This document shows positions 30,195 to 38,720 of a DNA stretch of 39,022 bases, one piece after another; the stretch's first letter is position 1; each line of letters starts with the position of its first letter. A program made the translations under genes and the position numbers. The notes under the pieces are model-generated. The model saw nothing but the letters and a program-made list of their open reading frames with translations, was not told where the DNA came from and did no database searches. The stretch lies in assembly GCA_024710905.1 (NCBI GenBank), contig JANJTV010000116.1, forward strand, positions 1 through 39,022, read 5' to 3'. Source of the DNA: Anaerolineales bacterium (lineage in GTDB: Bacteria; Chloroflexota; Anaerolineae; Anaerolineales; Villigracilaceae).

Positions 30195-32954
30195 ATGTCC
30201 AAAAAATGGGTTTATTTATTCCAAGAAGTTGCTGAAGCTGAAAAATATGCGGGGGACTGGGAAGGCGTACGCGCCCTTTTGGGTGGCAAAGGTTCTGGCC
30301 TGGCCGATATGACGCGCGCCAATGTGCCGGTTCCGCCCGGGTTCACAGTCACCACCGAAGCATGTAACGAGTTTCGCAAAAATAATGCCTTCCCTGAAGG
30401 CCAATGGGAACAACAGCTGGCCGCGATGAAGGAAGTGGAAAAAGCCACCGGGAAGAAGTTCGGCGACCCGAGCAACCCGCTGCTGGTTTCCTGCCGTTCC
30501 GGTGCAAAATTCTCCATGCCCGGTATGATGAACACCATTCTCAATATCGGCCTCAACGACGAAGTTGTGGATGGCATGATTAAGTTGACTGACAACCCCC
30601 GTTTTGTCTGGGATTTATACCGCCGCCTGGTCGAAATGTTCGGCACCACTGTTTTCAACCTGGATGATGAAGTGTTTGAACACCCCATGGCTGAATACAA
30701 GGCCGGCAAAGGTTACAAGCTGGATACTGAAATGACTGCCGAGGATTGGAAAGCCCTGGTGGGGACGTTCAAGCAGGTGTACAAGAAACATATCGGCGAA
30801 GATTTCCCGCAGGATGTTTATAAACAACTGGAACTGGCAACCCGCGCCGTCTTTGAATCTTGGATGGGCAAACGCGCCATTGACTATCGCCGCGCAACCA
30901 ATATTTCTGATGACCTGGGGACGGCGGTAAACATCCAGACGATGGTGTTTGGCAACATGGGTAATGATTCTGGCACCGGCGTGGCTTTTACCCGCAACCC
31001 ATCTACCGGGGATCGCAAGATGATGGGTGAGTACCTGCTGAATGCGCAGGGTGAAGATGTGGTGGCGGGCATCCGCAATACCGACCCGGTGGAACATATG
31101 GGAACGGTGATGCCGGTAGTTTACAAGCAGTTTATGGAAATTGCCGACAAACTTGAGCGCCATTACAAGGAAATGCAGGATGTCGAATTTACCATTGAGC
31201 GCGGGACGCTCTACATGCTGCAAACCCGCAACGGGAAGCGCACCGCCAAGGCCACGGTCAAAATTGCCGTGGATATGGCAAACGAAGGGCTGATTAGTAA
31301 AGAAGAAGCCGTGATGCGTGTTTCCCCTGAAAATGTGGATGCGCTGCTCCATCCGCAGTTCGATGAGACCGCCAAGAAGGAAGCCGAAAAATCCGGCAAG
31401 TTTTTTGCCAAGGGCGTCAATGCCTCCCCGGGCGCTGCGGTTGGCCAGGCCTATTTTGATGCCGATACTGCCGAGCGGATGGCGAAAGAGAGCAAACAGG
31501 ACACCATCATGGTGCGCCCGTTCACCAAGCCGGATGATGTACATGGCATGATCGCTTCCCAGGGTGTGTTGACCAGTGAAGGCGGTGCCACCAGCCACGC
31601 GGCTGTAGTTGCCCGCCAGTTTGGCATCCCCTGCGTGGTTGGTGCTTCCTCGATCAAAATAGACCTGGAAAAACGCGTCATGACCGTTGGGGATGTGACT
31701 GTCAGGGAAGGCGATTGGATTTCCGTGGATGGTACGACCGGCCAGGTCTTTATTGGCAAAATTCCCACCAGTGCGCCGAGCCTGGAAGAGCAAACTGAAT
31801 TAATGACCTTGCTCGGATGGGCAGATGAAATCTCTGCCCGTGATGGCATCCGCACACTGCCAGATGGCCGCAAATCAAAAGGCCTGCAGGTTTGGGCCAA
31901 TGCTGATTACCCGAAGGATGCCCGACGCGCCCGTTCGTATGGCGCGGTTGGGATTGGCCTGTGCCGCACCGAGCATATGTTCTTCGAGCCGGAACGCCTG
32001 CCGATCGTCCAGAAGATGATTCTGGCCGAAACCAGTGAAGAACGTACTGCCCAGCTTAACCTGCTGCTGCCCAGCCAGCGCTCAGACTTTGATGGCCTGT
32101 TCGATGCCATGAACGGCCACCCGGTCATCATCCGCCTGATCGATCCACCGCTGCATGAGTTCATGCCGGATGAAGAAGCCCTGCTCGAAGAAGTCATCAC
32201 CATGCGCGTAAAGGGTGAGACAAAAGGCCTGCAAGAAAAAGAGAACCTGCTGGCGGCCATAAAGAATTTGCATGAATCTAACCCGATGATGGGCCTGCGT
32301 GGTGTACGCCTGAGCATTGCCATGCCAGAAATTGTTGAGATGCAGGTGCGCGCTATTTTCGAAGCCGCCGCAGACTGCACCAAACGCGGTATTGTTGTTC
32401 ACCCCGAAGTGATGATTCCCCTCACAGGTACGGTAAAAGAGCTGGAGTGGATCCAGCCGCGCCTGGAGCGCATTGCCTCGGCTGTGATGGAAGAAAAAGG
32501 CGTCAAGTTTACCTACAAGTTCGGCACGATGATCGAAATTCCCCGTGCGGCGGTGACCGCTGGCGAGATTGCCAAGTTTGCCCAGTTCTTCAGCTTTGGC
32601 ACCAACGACCTGACCCAGATGACCTTTGGCTACAGTCGTGATGATGCCGAGCGCAACTTCCTTGTCACCTATGTCGAGCAGGGTATCCTGCCGGTCAATC
32701 CCTTCCAGCAATTGGATCGTGACGGCGTTGGCAAGCTAATGGAATGGGCTGTCAACGAGGGCCGCAAGACCCGCCCCGATCTGGAAGTCGGCATCTGTGG
32801 TGAACATGGTGGCGACCCCAGTTCCATTGAGTGGTGTCACATTATCGGCAACAACTATGTCTCCTGCTCGCCGTTCCGCGTGCCGATAGCCCGCCTGGCG
32901 GCCTCGCATGTCGCGCTGAAGTACAGCGGTAAGAGTATTGCTGAAGATAAATAA
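30195..32954 (+). CDS. ppdK: Pyruvate, phosphate dikinase
   Basis: This 919-residue cytosolic enzyme interconverts pyruvate + ATP + Pi and PEP + AMP + PPi. The ATP-grasp part begins GGKGSGLADMTRANVPVPPGFTVTT; the swivelling phosphohistidine domain has GGATSHAAVVARQFGIP with His468. The PEP/pyruvate TIM barrel contains GLCRTEHMF, GTNDLTQMTFG and the active-site Cys868 in GICGEHGGDP. AAGGAGA precedes the ATG. Length is slightly above the usual about 880. In an anaerobe it may work in glycolysis with PPi saving or in gluconeogenesis. It is monocistronic with its own terminator. Confidence 0.97.
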   Translation: MSKKWVYLFQEVAEAEKYAGDWEGVRALLGGKGSGLADMTRANVPVPPGFTVTTEACNEFRKNNAFPEGQWEQQLAAMKEVEKATGKKFGDPSNPLLVSCRSGAKFSMPGMMNTILNIGLNDEVVDGMIKLTDNPRFVWDLYRRLVEMFGTTVFNLDDEVFEHPMAEYKAGKGYKLDTEMTAEDWKALVGTFKQVYKKHIGEDFPQDVYKQLELATRAVFESWMGKRAIDYRRATNISDDLGTAVNIQTMVFGNMGNDSGTGVAFTRNPSTGDRKMMGEYLLNAQGEDVVAGIRNTDPVEHMGTVMPVVYKQFMEIADKLERHYKEMQDVEFTIERGTLYMLQTRNGKRTAKATVKIAVDMANEGLISKEEAVMRVSPENVDALLHPQFDETAKKEAEKSGKFFAKGVNASPGAAVGQAYFDADTAERMAKESKQDTIMVRPFTKPDDVHGMIASQGVLTSEGGATSHAAVVARQFGIPCVVGASSIKIDLEKRVMTVGDVTVREGDWISVDGTTGQVFIGKIPTSAPSLEEQTELMTLLGWADEISARDGIRTLPDGRKSKGLQVWANADYPKDARRARSYGAVGIGLCRTEHMFFEPERLPIVQKMILAETSEERTAQLNLLLPSQRSDFDGLFDAMNGHPVIIRLIDPPLHEFMPDEEALLEEVITMRVKGETKGLQEKENLLAAIKNLHESNPMMGLRGVRLSIAMPEIVEMQVRAIFEAAADCTKRGIVVHPEVMIPLTGTVKELEWIQPRLERIASAVMEEKGVKFTYKFGTMIEIPRAAVTAGEIAKFAQFFSFGTNDLTQMTFGYSRDDAERNFLVTYVEQGILPVNPFQQLDRDGVGKLMEWAVNEGRKTRPDLEVGICGEHGGDPSSIEWCHIIGNNYVSCSPFRVPIARLAASHVALKYSGKSIAEDK

Positions 32955-32972
32955 GCGCCTCTGCGCGTGATG

Positions 32973-33010
32973 AAACTCCCGATTCTCTTTTCAGAGTCGG
33001 GAGTTTTTTT
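32973..33010 (+). terminator. Intrinsic terminator of ppdK
   Basis: ACTCCCGATTCT and AGAGTCGGGAGT pair (12 bp, one wobble) around CTTTTC and run into TTTTTTT. Confidence 0.93.
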
Positions 33011-33530
33011 ATACCTGATAATGGAGATTACCCCTTCGCTAAGCGTTTTGGCCGCCTCAAGCCCCGGCAGGGTAAATGTGCGACTCAGGATGCGGGCTTT
33101 GGGTTTGCTTCTCCCGTTAAACGACATTCCAGCCGTCGGTTGGTACTTTGCAACAGGTACAGGGTGATGACGTCTGCCGAAGCAATTAGGTTTGTTTCGT
33201 AGATATTCCCGTACTCAACCCGGGCCAAGTTCCCCAGCCTCAGAACGCGAATCCAGAAATTGGCCCACAGGCAGCGGATTGGGTCAATCTCGACCCCGAT
33301 GGCATTTGCCCGGTATCGCCCGGCCGCCCAGATCACAATCCGCCCGTCCCCGGTGCCGAGGTCTAACAGGGTTTCGCCTTTTTTAGGCCAGCCAGTTTGA
33401 GCATCCTGTCCACCATGTTTAAGGAGGTGGGTACCCAGGACGCGCCAAACAGGCCCGACAGCGCCCAACTGATCGAAAGGATGATAATGGCGGAATTTAG
33501 CAGTACGTACCAGGGGATGGATGTTTCCAT
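32990..33530 (-). pseudogene. Frameshifted small membrane-anchored class I methyltransferase
   Basis: Three frames together make one methyltransferase. ATG at 33530, 4 bases after the preceding stop, reads a membrane helix (WYVLLNSAIIILSISWALSG) and VDRMLKLAGLKK, then stops at 33363. A -1 step at A-AAA-AAG (33384-33378) continues with GETLLDLGTGDGRIVIWAAG (SAM-binding), EIDPIRCLWANF and DVITLYLLQSTN. A second -1 step near 33090-33100 (GAAGCAAACCC) joins KARILSRTFTLPGLEAAKTL, after which no natural stop appears before the ppdK terminator. The family (small SAM-dependent methyltransferase with one N-terminal helix) is clear. Two shifts suggest decay or single-base sequencing errors; the first site could also be programmed frameshifting. 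The 3' end is approximate. Confidence 0.78.
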
Positions 33531-33534
33531 TTGT

Positions 33535-34938
33535 TTATGCCTGTTTCAGGTAACCGTTGCCAATTAACTTGCAGGCCTCCTGCAGGATTTGCTCTTGTGG
33601 GATGGACTCATCGAATCCATCTCGCAGGGCTTGTTCATAGGCCTGTCGCAGGGTTCGTTTCCCATCCAGTCGGCTGAGCAGTTGCCCCATGAGCGGACTG
33701 ATGGAAACCGGCAGTAACAGGCTCTCAGCGAGTGAAACCTTGCGCACTTCGCCTACTGGGGTCGTTTTGAGTACCAGATGTCGCGAACGAAAAACCATTT
33801 GCCAGTATTGGCTCGAGTCAGAATTCGTTTGCAGGAAAACCGCTGCATCGAGAAGCGACTGAATGTGTGCCCCGGCGGACTTCCCGGCTATCCGGTTTGT
33901 ACATTTTAAGAGAAAATGCCCTTGCGAATCCATGCGCTTCCTGAGCGTGACTGACCCAAAAGCAAATCGCTCCATGCCATGCAGCCAGTACCAGGCTGCC
34001 CAGCCCAGGCGAGTAAGCAGGAATTTCACCCAGTTTTTCTTGATGTGGCCGTATATCCAATTGCCAGCATAGCCCCAGGGAGTATCAGAATATTGGTGGA
34101 GCAGCAAGGTATCCACGGGTAATATTTGCGTAATCGCCCGGATAGGCTCATCAGGGTGCTGTTTATCTTTATGTAGCCAGGTAATCAGCATGTGGGCAAC
34201 CCCGCCTTCTTTCAGATACTGTGGCAGGGATTTCAGGTTGCTTAATACCATGTTGTCCCCTGTCCCGAGCGCGTCGCGGTAGGTGTGAGTTGACGCTGGC
34301 GTAATGACGTAGGGCGTGTTGGCAACGATCAGGTCAAATTGGCGTCCGTAGACCGGTTCAAAGTAACTGCCTTCAAGCAGTTCAATGTTGTCAATACCAT
34401 TCAGTTGCGCGTTCAGGCGCGTCATCTCAAGGCAGCGTGGGTTGATGTCGGTGGCCGTGACGCGTTTTGCGTGGCGGGCTAAAAAAAGTGTTTGCACACC
34501 ACATCCGCAACCCAGATCGAGGGCTTCTTCAATGGCTCGCCGGGTAGTAATGCTATGCAGGTATTGCGCTGAAGGCCCAATCGATAACACGTAGTCATCT
34601 GGTGCCGGGCCGTTTTTAGGGTGATAATCTGAAAGGAAGAAGAATTCATCAGACCACTGCCCCTTGAAGTTGGATGCAACGCCTTCGGCTGTCTCCCGAA
34701 ACAGGCCTGTCCGGCAGAGAGCGGACAGTAACTCCTCCCCGAATATTTCAGTCGCCTCGTTGAGAGGAATACTCTCTTTCTGTATAAACAGCGCCTGGGT
34801 TGTCTCTTTCCGGTGTCGGGCGAGATGTAATCGCCCTGCCATGACCGAGAGTTGGCTGGCAGTGAGCGTGTTGGGGAAAGGTGGGGCAGACGGCCCCTGT
34901 GATAGAAGAGCCGCCTGCCCGAAAATGAGCCTTTTCAT
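33535..34938 (-). CDS. HemK/PrmC-like class I methyltransferase with C-terminal extension
   Basis: ATG at 34938 is used; a TTG one codon earlier abuts the previous stop. About 467 residues. The N-terminal about 100 residues are a helical substrate domain. The methyltransferase core (about 120-260) has LDLGCGCGVQTLFLA for SAM and VANTPYV in place of the N-P-P-Y motif of glutamine/adenine N-methyltransferases. The C-terminal about 70 residues (MGQLLSRLDGKRTLRQAYEQALRDGF) resemble a small winged-helix or PqqD-like unit. Substrate is unknown. It is flanked by the secreted-protein gene upstream and a second methyltransferase downstream on the same strand. Confidence 0.85.
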   Translation of the reverse strand: MKRLIFGQAALLSQGPSAPPFPNTLTASQLSVMAGRLHLARHRKETTQALFIQKESIPLNEATEIFGEELLSALCRTGLFRETAEGVASNFKGQWSDEFFFLSDYHPKNGPAPDDYVLSIGPSAQYLHSITTRRAIEEALDLGCGCGVQTLFLARHAKRVTATDINPRCLEMTRLNAQLNGIDNIELLEGSYFEPVYGRQFDLIVANTPYVITPASTHTYRDALGTGDNMVLSNLKSLPQYLKEGGVAHMLITWLHKDKQHPDEPIRAITQILPVDTLLLHQYSDTPWGYAGNWIYGHIKKNWVKFLLTRLGWAAWYWLHGMERFAFGSVTLRKRMDSQGHFLLKCTNRIAGKSAGAHIQSLLDAAVFLQTNSDSSQYWQMVFRSRHLVLKTTPVGEVRKVSLAESLLLPVSISPLMGQLLSRLDGKRTLRQAYEQALRDGFDESIPQEQILQEACKLIGNGYLKQA

Positions 34939-34941
34939 CAA

Positions 34942-35997
34942 TTAATCTTTGGACTCGCCCTTTATGTCATCGTATTTGATGTAGGCCGCTTCCGTACCGC
35001 CATCTTCTTCCTTGTTTTTGATTTTTGGCTGGTCTTCGGCGGGCGCGTCGCCTTTGATGCCATCAATTGTTAATAAATAATCAGATGCTGCTTGCGGTTC
35101 GACATCTTTGTCAAGTAATATATTCTCGCGAGACTTGGGGTGCGGGCTTCTTGCAGCCGCTTCGCGTATTTTTTGCACGGCAGGCAAGAGCAGGCCAACC
35201 AGAATCAGTACCCCGAGTGCAAACCCAAGCCCTGGCAGCCAGCCGGGGAAAGCAAGGGTCGGTTCGGGGTTGGAAGGCTGTTCTGTTGCGGCAACAATTG
35301 GTGCCATTTCAGTCGGGGCAGGTTCCTGTGGGGCAGGCGGGAAACTGTCTGATGGGGATGGAATGTCAGAGCACCCGACTTTGCCGTTTGGCCCCATGGC
35401 GTCTTCGTCATACATTTCGTCTGGTGTGCCACCCAGGCTGATGCACATGTTGACAAACCCTTCCATGCAGGCACCCAGGTTAACGGAGGAACTGCAATCG
35501 CCAACAAACCCGGATTTTCCGGTTTCGCCCGAGCTGGAAATAAATGGCAGATCCAGTTGGCTGACCTGGCCAGGCGGAATGCAGTAAAAGTCATAGGTTG
35601 TGTTCTCGTCTAGGCTGGTGCTGGAATAGATGGCGAGTAAACCGTCTTCACAGGTAAATTCTTCACGGCAAGCTGCCAGGTCACCGCTTGTACAGGTTCC
35701 CAGGGCAGTATTTTCCGGGTATGGAAGTGTCGGCGTGGCGGTCGGCTCAGGCGTGTTGGTCGGCGTGGGTGTATTTGTCCACTGCACGGGCACCCGGGTT
35801 GCGGTAGCTGCCGGTTGGCTGTTGCCGTTGCCAGAGTCGCAGGAAATTACATTTCCCGCGCCGTCACGGCAAACCGCGGCATCCGTTGGGGTTGGTCCGC
35901 CAGTTTGGGCAAGGACATTTTGAGACGGCGTCCATGCCAGGGCAAGTGCCAACGTCAACCCGAACAGTAGGGCAAAATAGATTGGTTTCGTTTTCAT
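34942..35997 (-). CDS. Exported single-pass membrane protein, Thr/Pro-rich, unknown function
   Basis: This 351-residue protein begins with a signal peptide (MKTKPIYFALLFGLTLALAL, likely cut after VLA). A Thr/Pro-rich linker follows (TNTPTPTNTPEPTATPTLP, about 74-92) and then a domain with about eight cysteines (about 100-210) that may form disulfides outside the cell. A second Pro-rich stretch leads to one transmembrane helix (about 254-274). The positively charged KIREAAARSPHPKSR after it keeps the C-terminal about 75 residues in the cytosol. That acidic tail repeats a D-x-IKG-x motif (IDGIKGDAP and YDDIKGESKD). GGAG precedes the ATG. The topology suits an extracellular sensor or adhesin. 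I do not recognise the family. Confidence 0.82.
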   Translation of the reverse strand: MKTKPIYFALLFGLTLALALAWTPSQNVLAQTGGPTPTDAAVCRDGAGNVISCDSGNGNSQPAATATRVPVQWTNTPTPTNTPEPTATPTLPYPENTALGTCTSGDLAACREEFTCEDGLLAIYSSTSLDENTTYDFYCIPPGQVSQLDLPFISSSGETGKSGFVGDCSSSVNLGACMEGFVNMCISLGGTPDEMYDEDAMGPNGKVGCSDIPSPSDSFPPAPQEPAPTEMAPIVAATEQPSNPEPTLAFPGWLPGLGFALGVLILVGLLLPAVQKIREAAARSPHPKSRENILLDKDVEPQAASDYLLTIDGIKGDAPAEDQPKIKNKEEDGGTEAAYIKYDDIKGESKD

Positions 35998-36070
35998 GAT
36001 TTTCTCCTTATTTAAGAATCATTTGCCTGCGTAATTTCCATCATCATATAAGAGATTTGTTTACCTGTCG

Positions 36071-36115
36071 GTAGGGTTAACCCTACTTTCCAACCCTACT
36101 TCTCCGGCTACGTAG
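36071..36115. promoter_or_regulatory. Palindrome and direct repeats upstream of the STAND/LuxR gene
   Basis: GTAGGGTTAACCCTAC (36071-36086) is a perfect 16-base palindrome. Its right arm AACCCTAC recurs at 36092-36099, giving a 13-base tandem spacing, and CTACGTAG lies at 36108-36115. The group sits about 50-95 bases upstream of the predicted start of the LuxR gene and also upstream of the divergent membrane-protein gene. A regulator-binding region is likely; autoregulation by the LuxR protein is inference. Confidence 0.55.
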
Positions 36116-36130
36116 GTATCACCCCGGGTT

Positions 36131-36158
36131 TTGCCCAAGCAACCTGCTTTGATATAAT
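36131..36158 (+). promoter_or_regulatory. Promoter of the STAND/LuxR gene, predicting a leaderless transcript
   Basis: TTGCCC (36131-36136), 16 bases, and TATAAT (36153-36158). The ATG at 36167 is only 9 bases after the -10, so transcription should begin at or next to the start codon. No ribosome site is present. Confidence 0.65.
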
Positions 36159-36166
36159 TTCTTAAT

Positions 36167-38653
36167 ATGAGAGATTCAGCCGCTCCGTCTGCCATCCCTG
36201 CTATCACCCCAAACAATTTGCCAAGGATTCTCCACCGTCCCATCGGGCGTGAGCGTGAAATTCATGCTTTGCGCACCCTGGTTTTACGCCCGGATGTGCA
36301 GCTGGTTACCATTACCGGTTTTGGAGGCGCGGGTAAAACCACCCTGGCTATTGACTTGGCCAGGATGCTTTTGGATGAATTCAGTGGCGGGGTGTACTTT
36401 GTCAACCTCGCGTCACTGACAAAAATCGAAGAGATTCCGCTGGAAATTGCGCATGCCCTCAAGATTCGGCATGAAGTTGGGCGCAGCGTCATAGAAAGGC
36501 TTCAGGAAGCACTCGCTGGCCGCAATATCCTGCTCATTCTTGATAATTTCGAACACATCTTGGCCGGTGCGAGGCTTGTGTCAGAATTGTTGGGTAGCCT
36601 GCCTCACTTGAAAATCATTGCCACAAGCCGCGACCCCTTGCAGTTACGCCTTGAGCAGGTTTTTCCGCTTCCGCCGCTGGAATCCAAATATGCGGTGGAA
36701 TTGTTTGTCCAGCGCGCCCAATCCGTCAAACCCGATTTTGATCCTGCTGAAGGGGATGCCCAGTCCATTGCTGAGCTATGCCAAAGGCTGGGGGGCTTGC
36801 CCCTGGCGGTGGAACTGGCTGCCCTGCGTACCAAACTTTTTAGCCCGCAGGCCATGCTGGCCCGACTGCAACCCGAGCCTGAGCCTGCCCCGCGCTTCCT
36901 CAACCTGTTCTCTTCCTCAACCAAGGACATGCCCGAGCGCCAGCGATCCCTTCGGCAGACAATTTCATGGAGTTATAATCTTCTCGATGATGATGAAAAG
37001 CATGCCCTGCGGTATGCATCCGTCTTCCCCGGCAGTTTTGGCATCCTGACCCTGGCTGGCTTGCTCCAACTGGACGAATACCGCGTGATTGAATTGAGTG
37101 ACTCACTGGCAAGCAAGCACCTGATTCAAAAAACATCAGCGGACGAAGATGAGCCTCGTTTTACCATCCTTGAAGCCATTCGCGAATTTGCGTGGGATGA
37201 AATCCACACGCAGGGGGAACGGAACGTTATCAGGCAGCGGTATGTCGCCCTGTACCTGAACCTGGCGCAAATAGCCGAACGCCAGTTGCGCGGTGCAGAG
37301 CAGTCCACTTGGTTGGATGTGATTGAGCAGGAATATCCCAATTTGATGCTGGCAATGGAAATCGGGGCTGCTTCTGATGTTGATTCCCCCCTGTGGCTGG
37401 ATGGCTTGTGGATTATCTGCCATCTAGAACAATACTGGATGACCCGTGCCCTCTATAATGACCTGATTTCGCTCTCGAAACGCTCGCTCGCGCTGATCGA
37501 ACAAAGCACATTGCCCGATGCTCGAGCACATGCGCTGAAGGCCAATCTGCTCAGCCTGGCGGGCACCTGTGCGTGGCTCTCCACCGATTTCAAACAAGCC
37601 CTCGCTTTTCACGAAGAAAGCCTGGCAATTTCACGTGCCCTCGGAGACGAAAGTCGTGCCGCTTTTTCGCTAAATAACATAGCGGTGAACCTGACCGAAC
37701 TCGGAGAATTTGAAAAAGCGTTGGGATGTTACAAGGAAAGCCTTGCGCTCTCTGAAAAACTCAATGATCACTGGGGACAATCTCGCGTGCACTGGAACCT
37801 GTGCAATCATTACACCTTTATCTCCAGGGATTTTTCAAAAGTTGCTCATCATAATGATCTTGGGCTGTATCACGCGGAACGGTCCGGTGATCGATTTATG
37901 ATTAGCGCTGCAAACCTGGGCATTGGTGAATTTTACATGCTTCAGGGAGATGTAGGAAAATCGCGAGAACGATATCTTGAGGCAGCACGCCTGTCTCGTC
38001 GCTATCGTTATCACCAGCCTTTAACCAATGCCCTGACCGGGTTGGCCTCCCTGGCGTTTCTGCGCGGCGATCTTAAAGAAGCATCGGATGCAATTCGCGA
38101 AGGATTGCCCCTCGCGTTCGAACAGGGTGATCGTGTCATGATGGGTGGGTTTGTCCGTCTGACAGCCTGGCTCGCTTCCCTACAATCTGAATTGCAGCAG
38201 CTGGTTTTCCTGGCCGGGGTGAATGAAGCTCTCTGGCGAGGGTTGCGTGCCCTTGATACCATTCCTGATATGTGGGGCGGCCTGGACGAGGCGTTGCAAT
38301 CTGCCCGTGCCCAATTGGGCGAACAGGTTTTTACTGGGGAATTTGAGCGTGGCAAAGCCCAACGCTTGTCTGAATCCATCGCCTATGTGCTTGAGTCCTG
38401 TTTGATTCCGTTGTCTAACTCACCTGTCAATGATCCGCTTGCCTCGCTCACCGAACGGGAGGCCGAAACACTGCGATTGCTAGCGAAGGGAAAAACCAAC
38501 CAGGAAATTTCACAGGAATTGTTTGTCACCTTGAAAACTGTTGAAAAACATGTGGCCGGAATCCTGCGCAAGCTGGCGGTCAAGAATCGCACCGAAGCGG
38601 CAGCCTGGGCAGTTACCAATGGGTATGCGGGTAACGATGGCGGACAGGTTTAA
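36167..38653 (+). CDS. STAND ATPase transcriptional regulator: NB-ARC, TPR repeats and LuxR HTH
   Basis: This 828-residue regulator has an NB-ARC-type ATPase. P-loop GFGGAGKTTLA is at about 51-61, Walker B NILLILDNFEH at about 120-130, then the ATSRDP sensor and GGLPLAVELAA. A winged-helix region (ISWSYNLLDDDEKHALRYASVFPGSF) is followed by TPR-like repeats at about 440-660 (LAFHEESLAISRALGDESRAAFSLNNIA, GCYKESLALSEKLND). A C-terminal LuxR HTH lies at about 758-818 (LTEREAETLRLLAKGKTNQEIS, TVEKHVAGILRKL). Such MalT-like proteins oligomerise on ligand and ATP binding and then activate transcription. The ligand is unknown. The start codon is supported by a promoter 9 bases upstream and not by a ribosome site. 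Confidence 0.93.
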   Translation: MRDSAAPSAIPAITPNNLPRILHRPIGREREIHALRTLVLRPDVQLVTITGFGGAGKTTLAIDLARMLLDEFSGGVYFVNLASLTKIEEIPLEIAHALKIRHEVGRSVIERLQEALAGRNILLILDNFEHILAGARLVSELLGSLPHLKIIATSRDPLQLRLEQVFPLPPLESKYAVELFVQRAQSVKPDFDPAEGDAQSIAELCQRLGGLPLAVELAALRTKLFSPQAMLARLQPEPEPAPRFLNLFSSSTKDMPERQRSLRQTISWSYNLLDDDEKHALRYASVFPGSFGILTLAGLLQLDEYRVIELSDSLASKHLIQKTSADEDEPRFTILEAIREFAWDEIHTQGERNVIRQRYVALYLNLAQIAERQLRGAEQSTWLDVIEQEYPNLMLAMEIGAASDVDSPLWLDGLWIICHLEQYWMTRALYNDLISLSKRSLALIEQSTLPDARAHALKANLLSLAGTCAWLSTDFKQALAFHEESLAISRALGDESRAAFSLNNIAVNLTELGEFEKALGCYKESLALSEKLNDHWGQSRVHWNLCNHYTFISRDFSKVAHHNDLGLYHAERSGDRFMISAANLGIGEFYMLQGDVGKSRERYLEAARLSRRYRYHQPLTNALTGLASLAFLRGDLKEASDAIREGLPLAFEQGDRVMMGGFVRLTAWLASLQSELQQLVFLAGVNEALWRGLRALDTIPDMWGGLDEALQSARAQLGEQVFTGEFERGKAQRLSESIAYVLESCLIPLSNSPVNDPLASLTEREAETLRLLAKGKTNQEISQELFVTLKTVEKHVAGILRKLAVKNRTEAAAWAVTNGYAGNDGGQV

Positions 38654-38671
38654 CCAGATATTTCCGCGGCA

Positions 38672-38720
38672 AGATACAGAAATCTCCCCGGTTTGTTACG
38701 CCGGGGAGATTTCTGTATCT
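38672..38720. terminator. Long bidirectional hairpin between convergent genes
   Basis: A perfect 20-bp stem (arms 38672-38691 and 38701-38720; outer AGATACAGAAATC, inner TCCCCGG) with a 9-base loop. It lies between the LuxR gene and the LysM gene, whose stop codon overlaps the outer end. There is no long U-tract, so termination strength is uncertain. Confidence 0.7.

Noticed and set aside
30615..31793. Long open frame (392 codons) on the minus strand inside ppdK
   Set aside because: It is antisense to a fully conserved enzyme, has no recognisable domain or ribosome site, and reflects the codon bias of ppdK.
35100..35250. Segment GLLLPAVQKIREAAARS resembling the N-terminal helix of DUF1559-type pilin-like proteins
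   Set aside because: It lies near residue 270 of a protein that already has a signal peptide and lacks the G-F-x4-E prepilin cleavage site, so it is better read as an ordinary transmembrane helix with a basic stop-transfer region.
38672..38720. The 20-bp inverted repeat as a mobile-element terminus
   Set aside because: It lies between two convergent genes with the arms 9 bases apart and no second copy in the window; a terminator is simpler.
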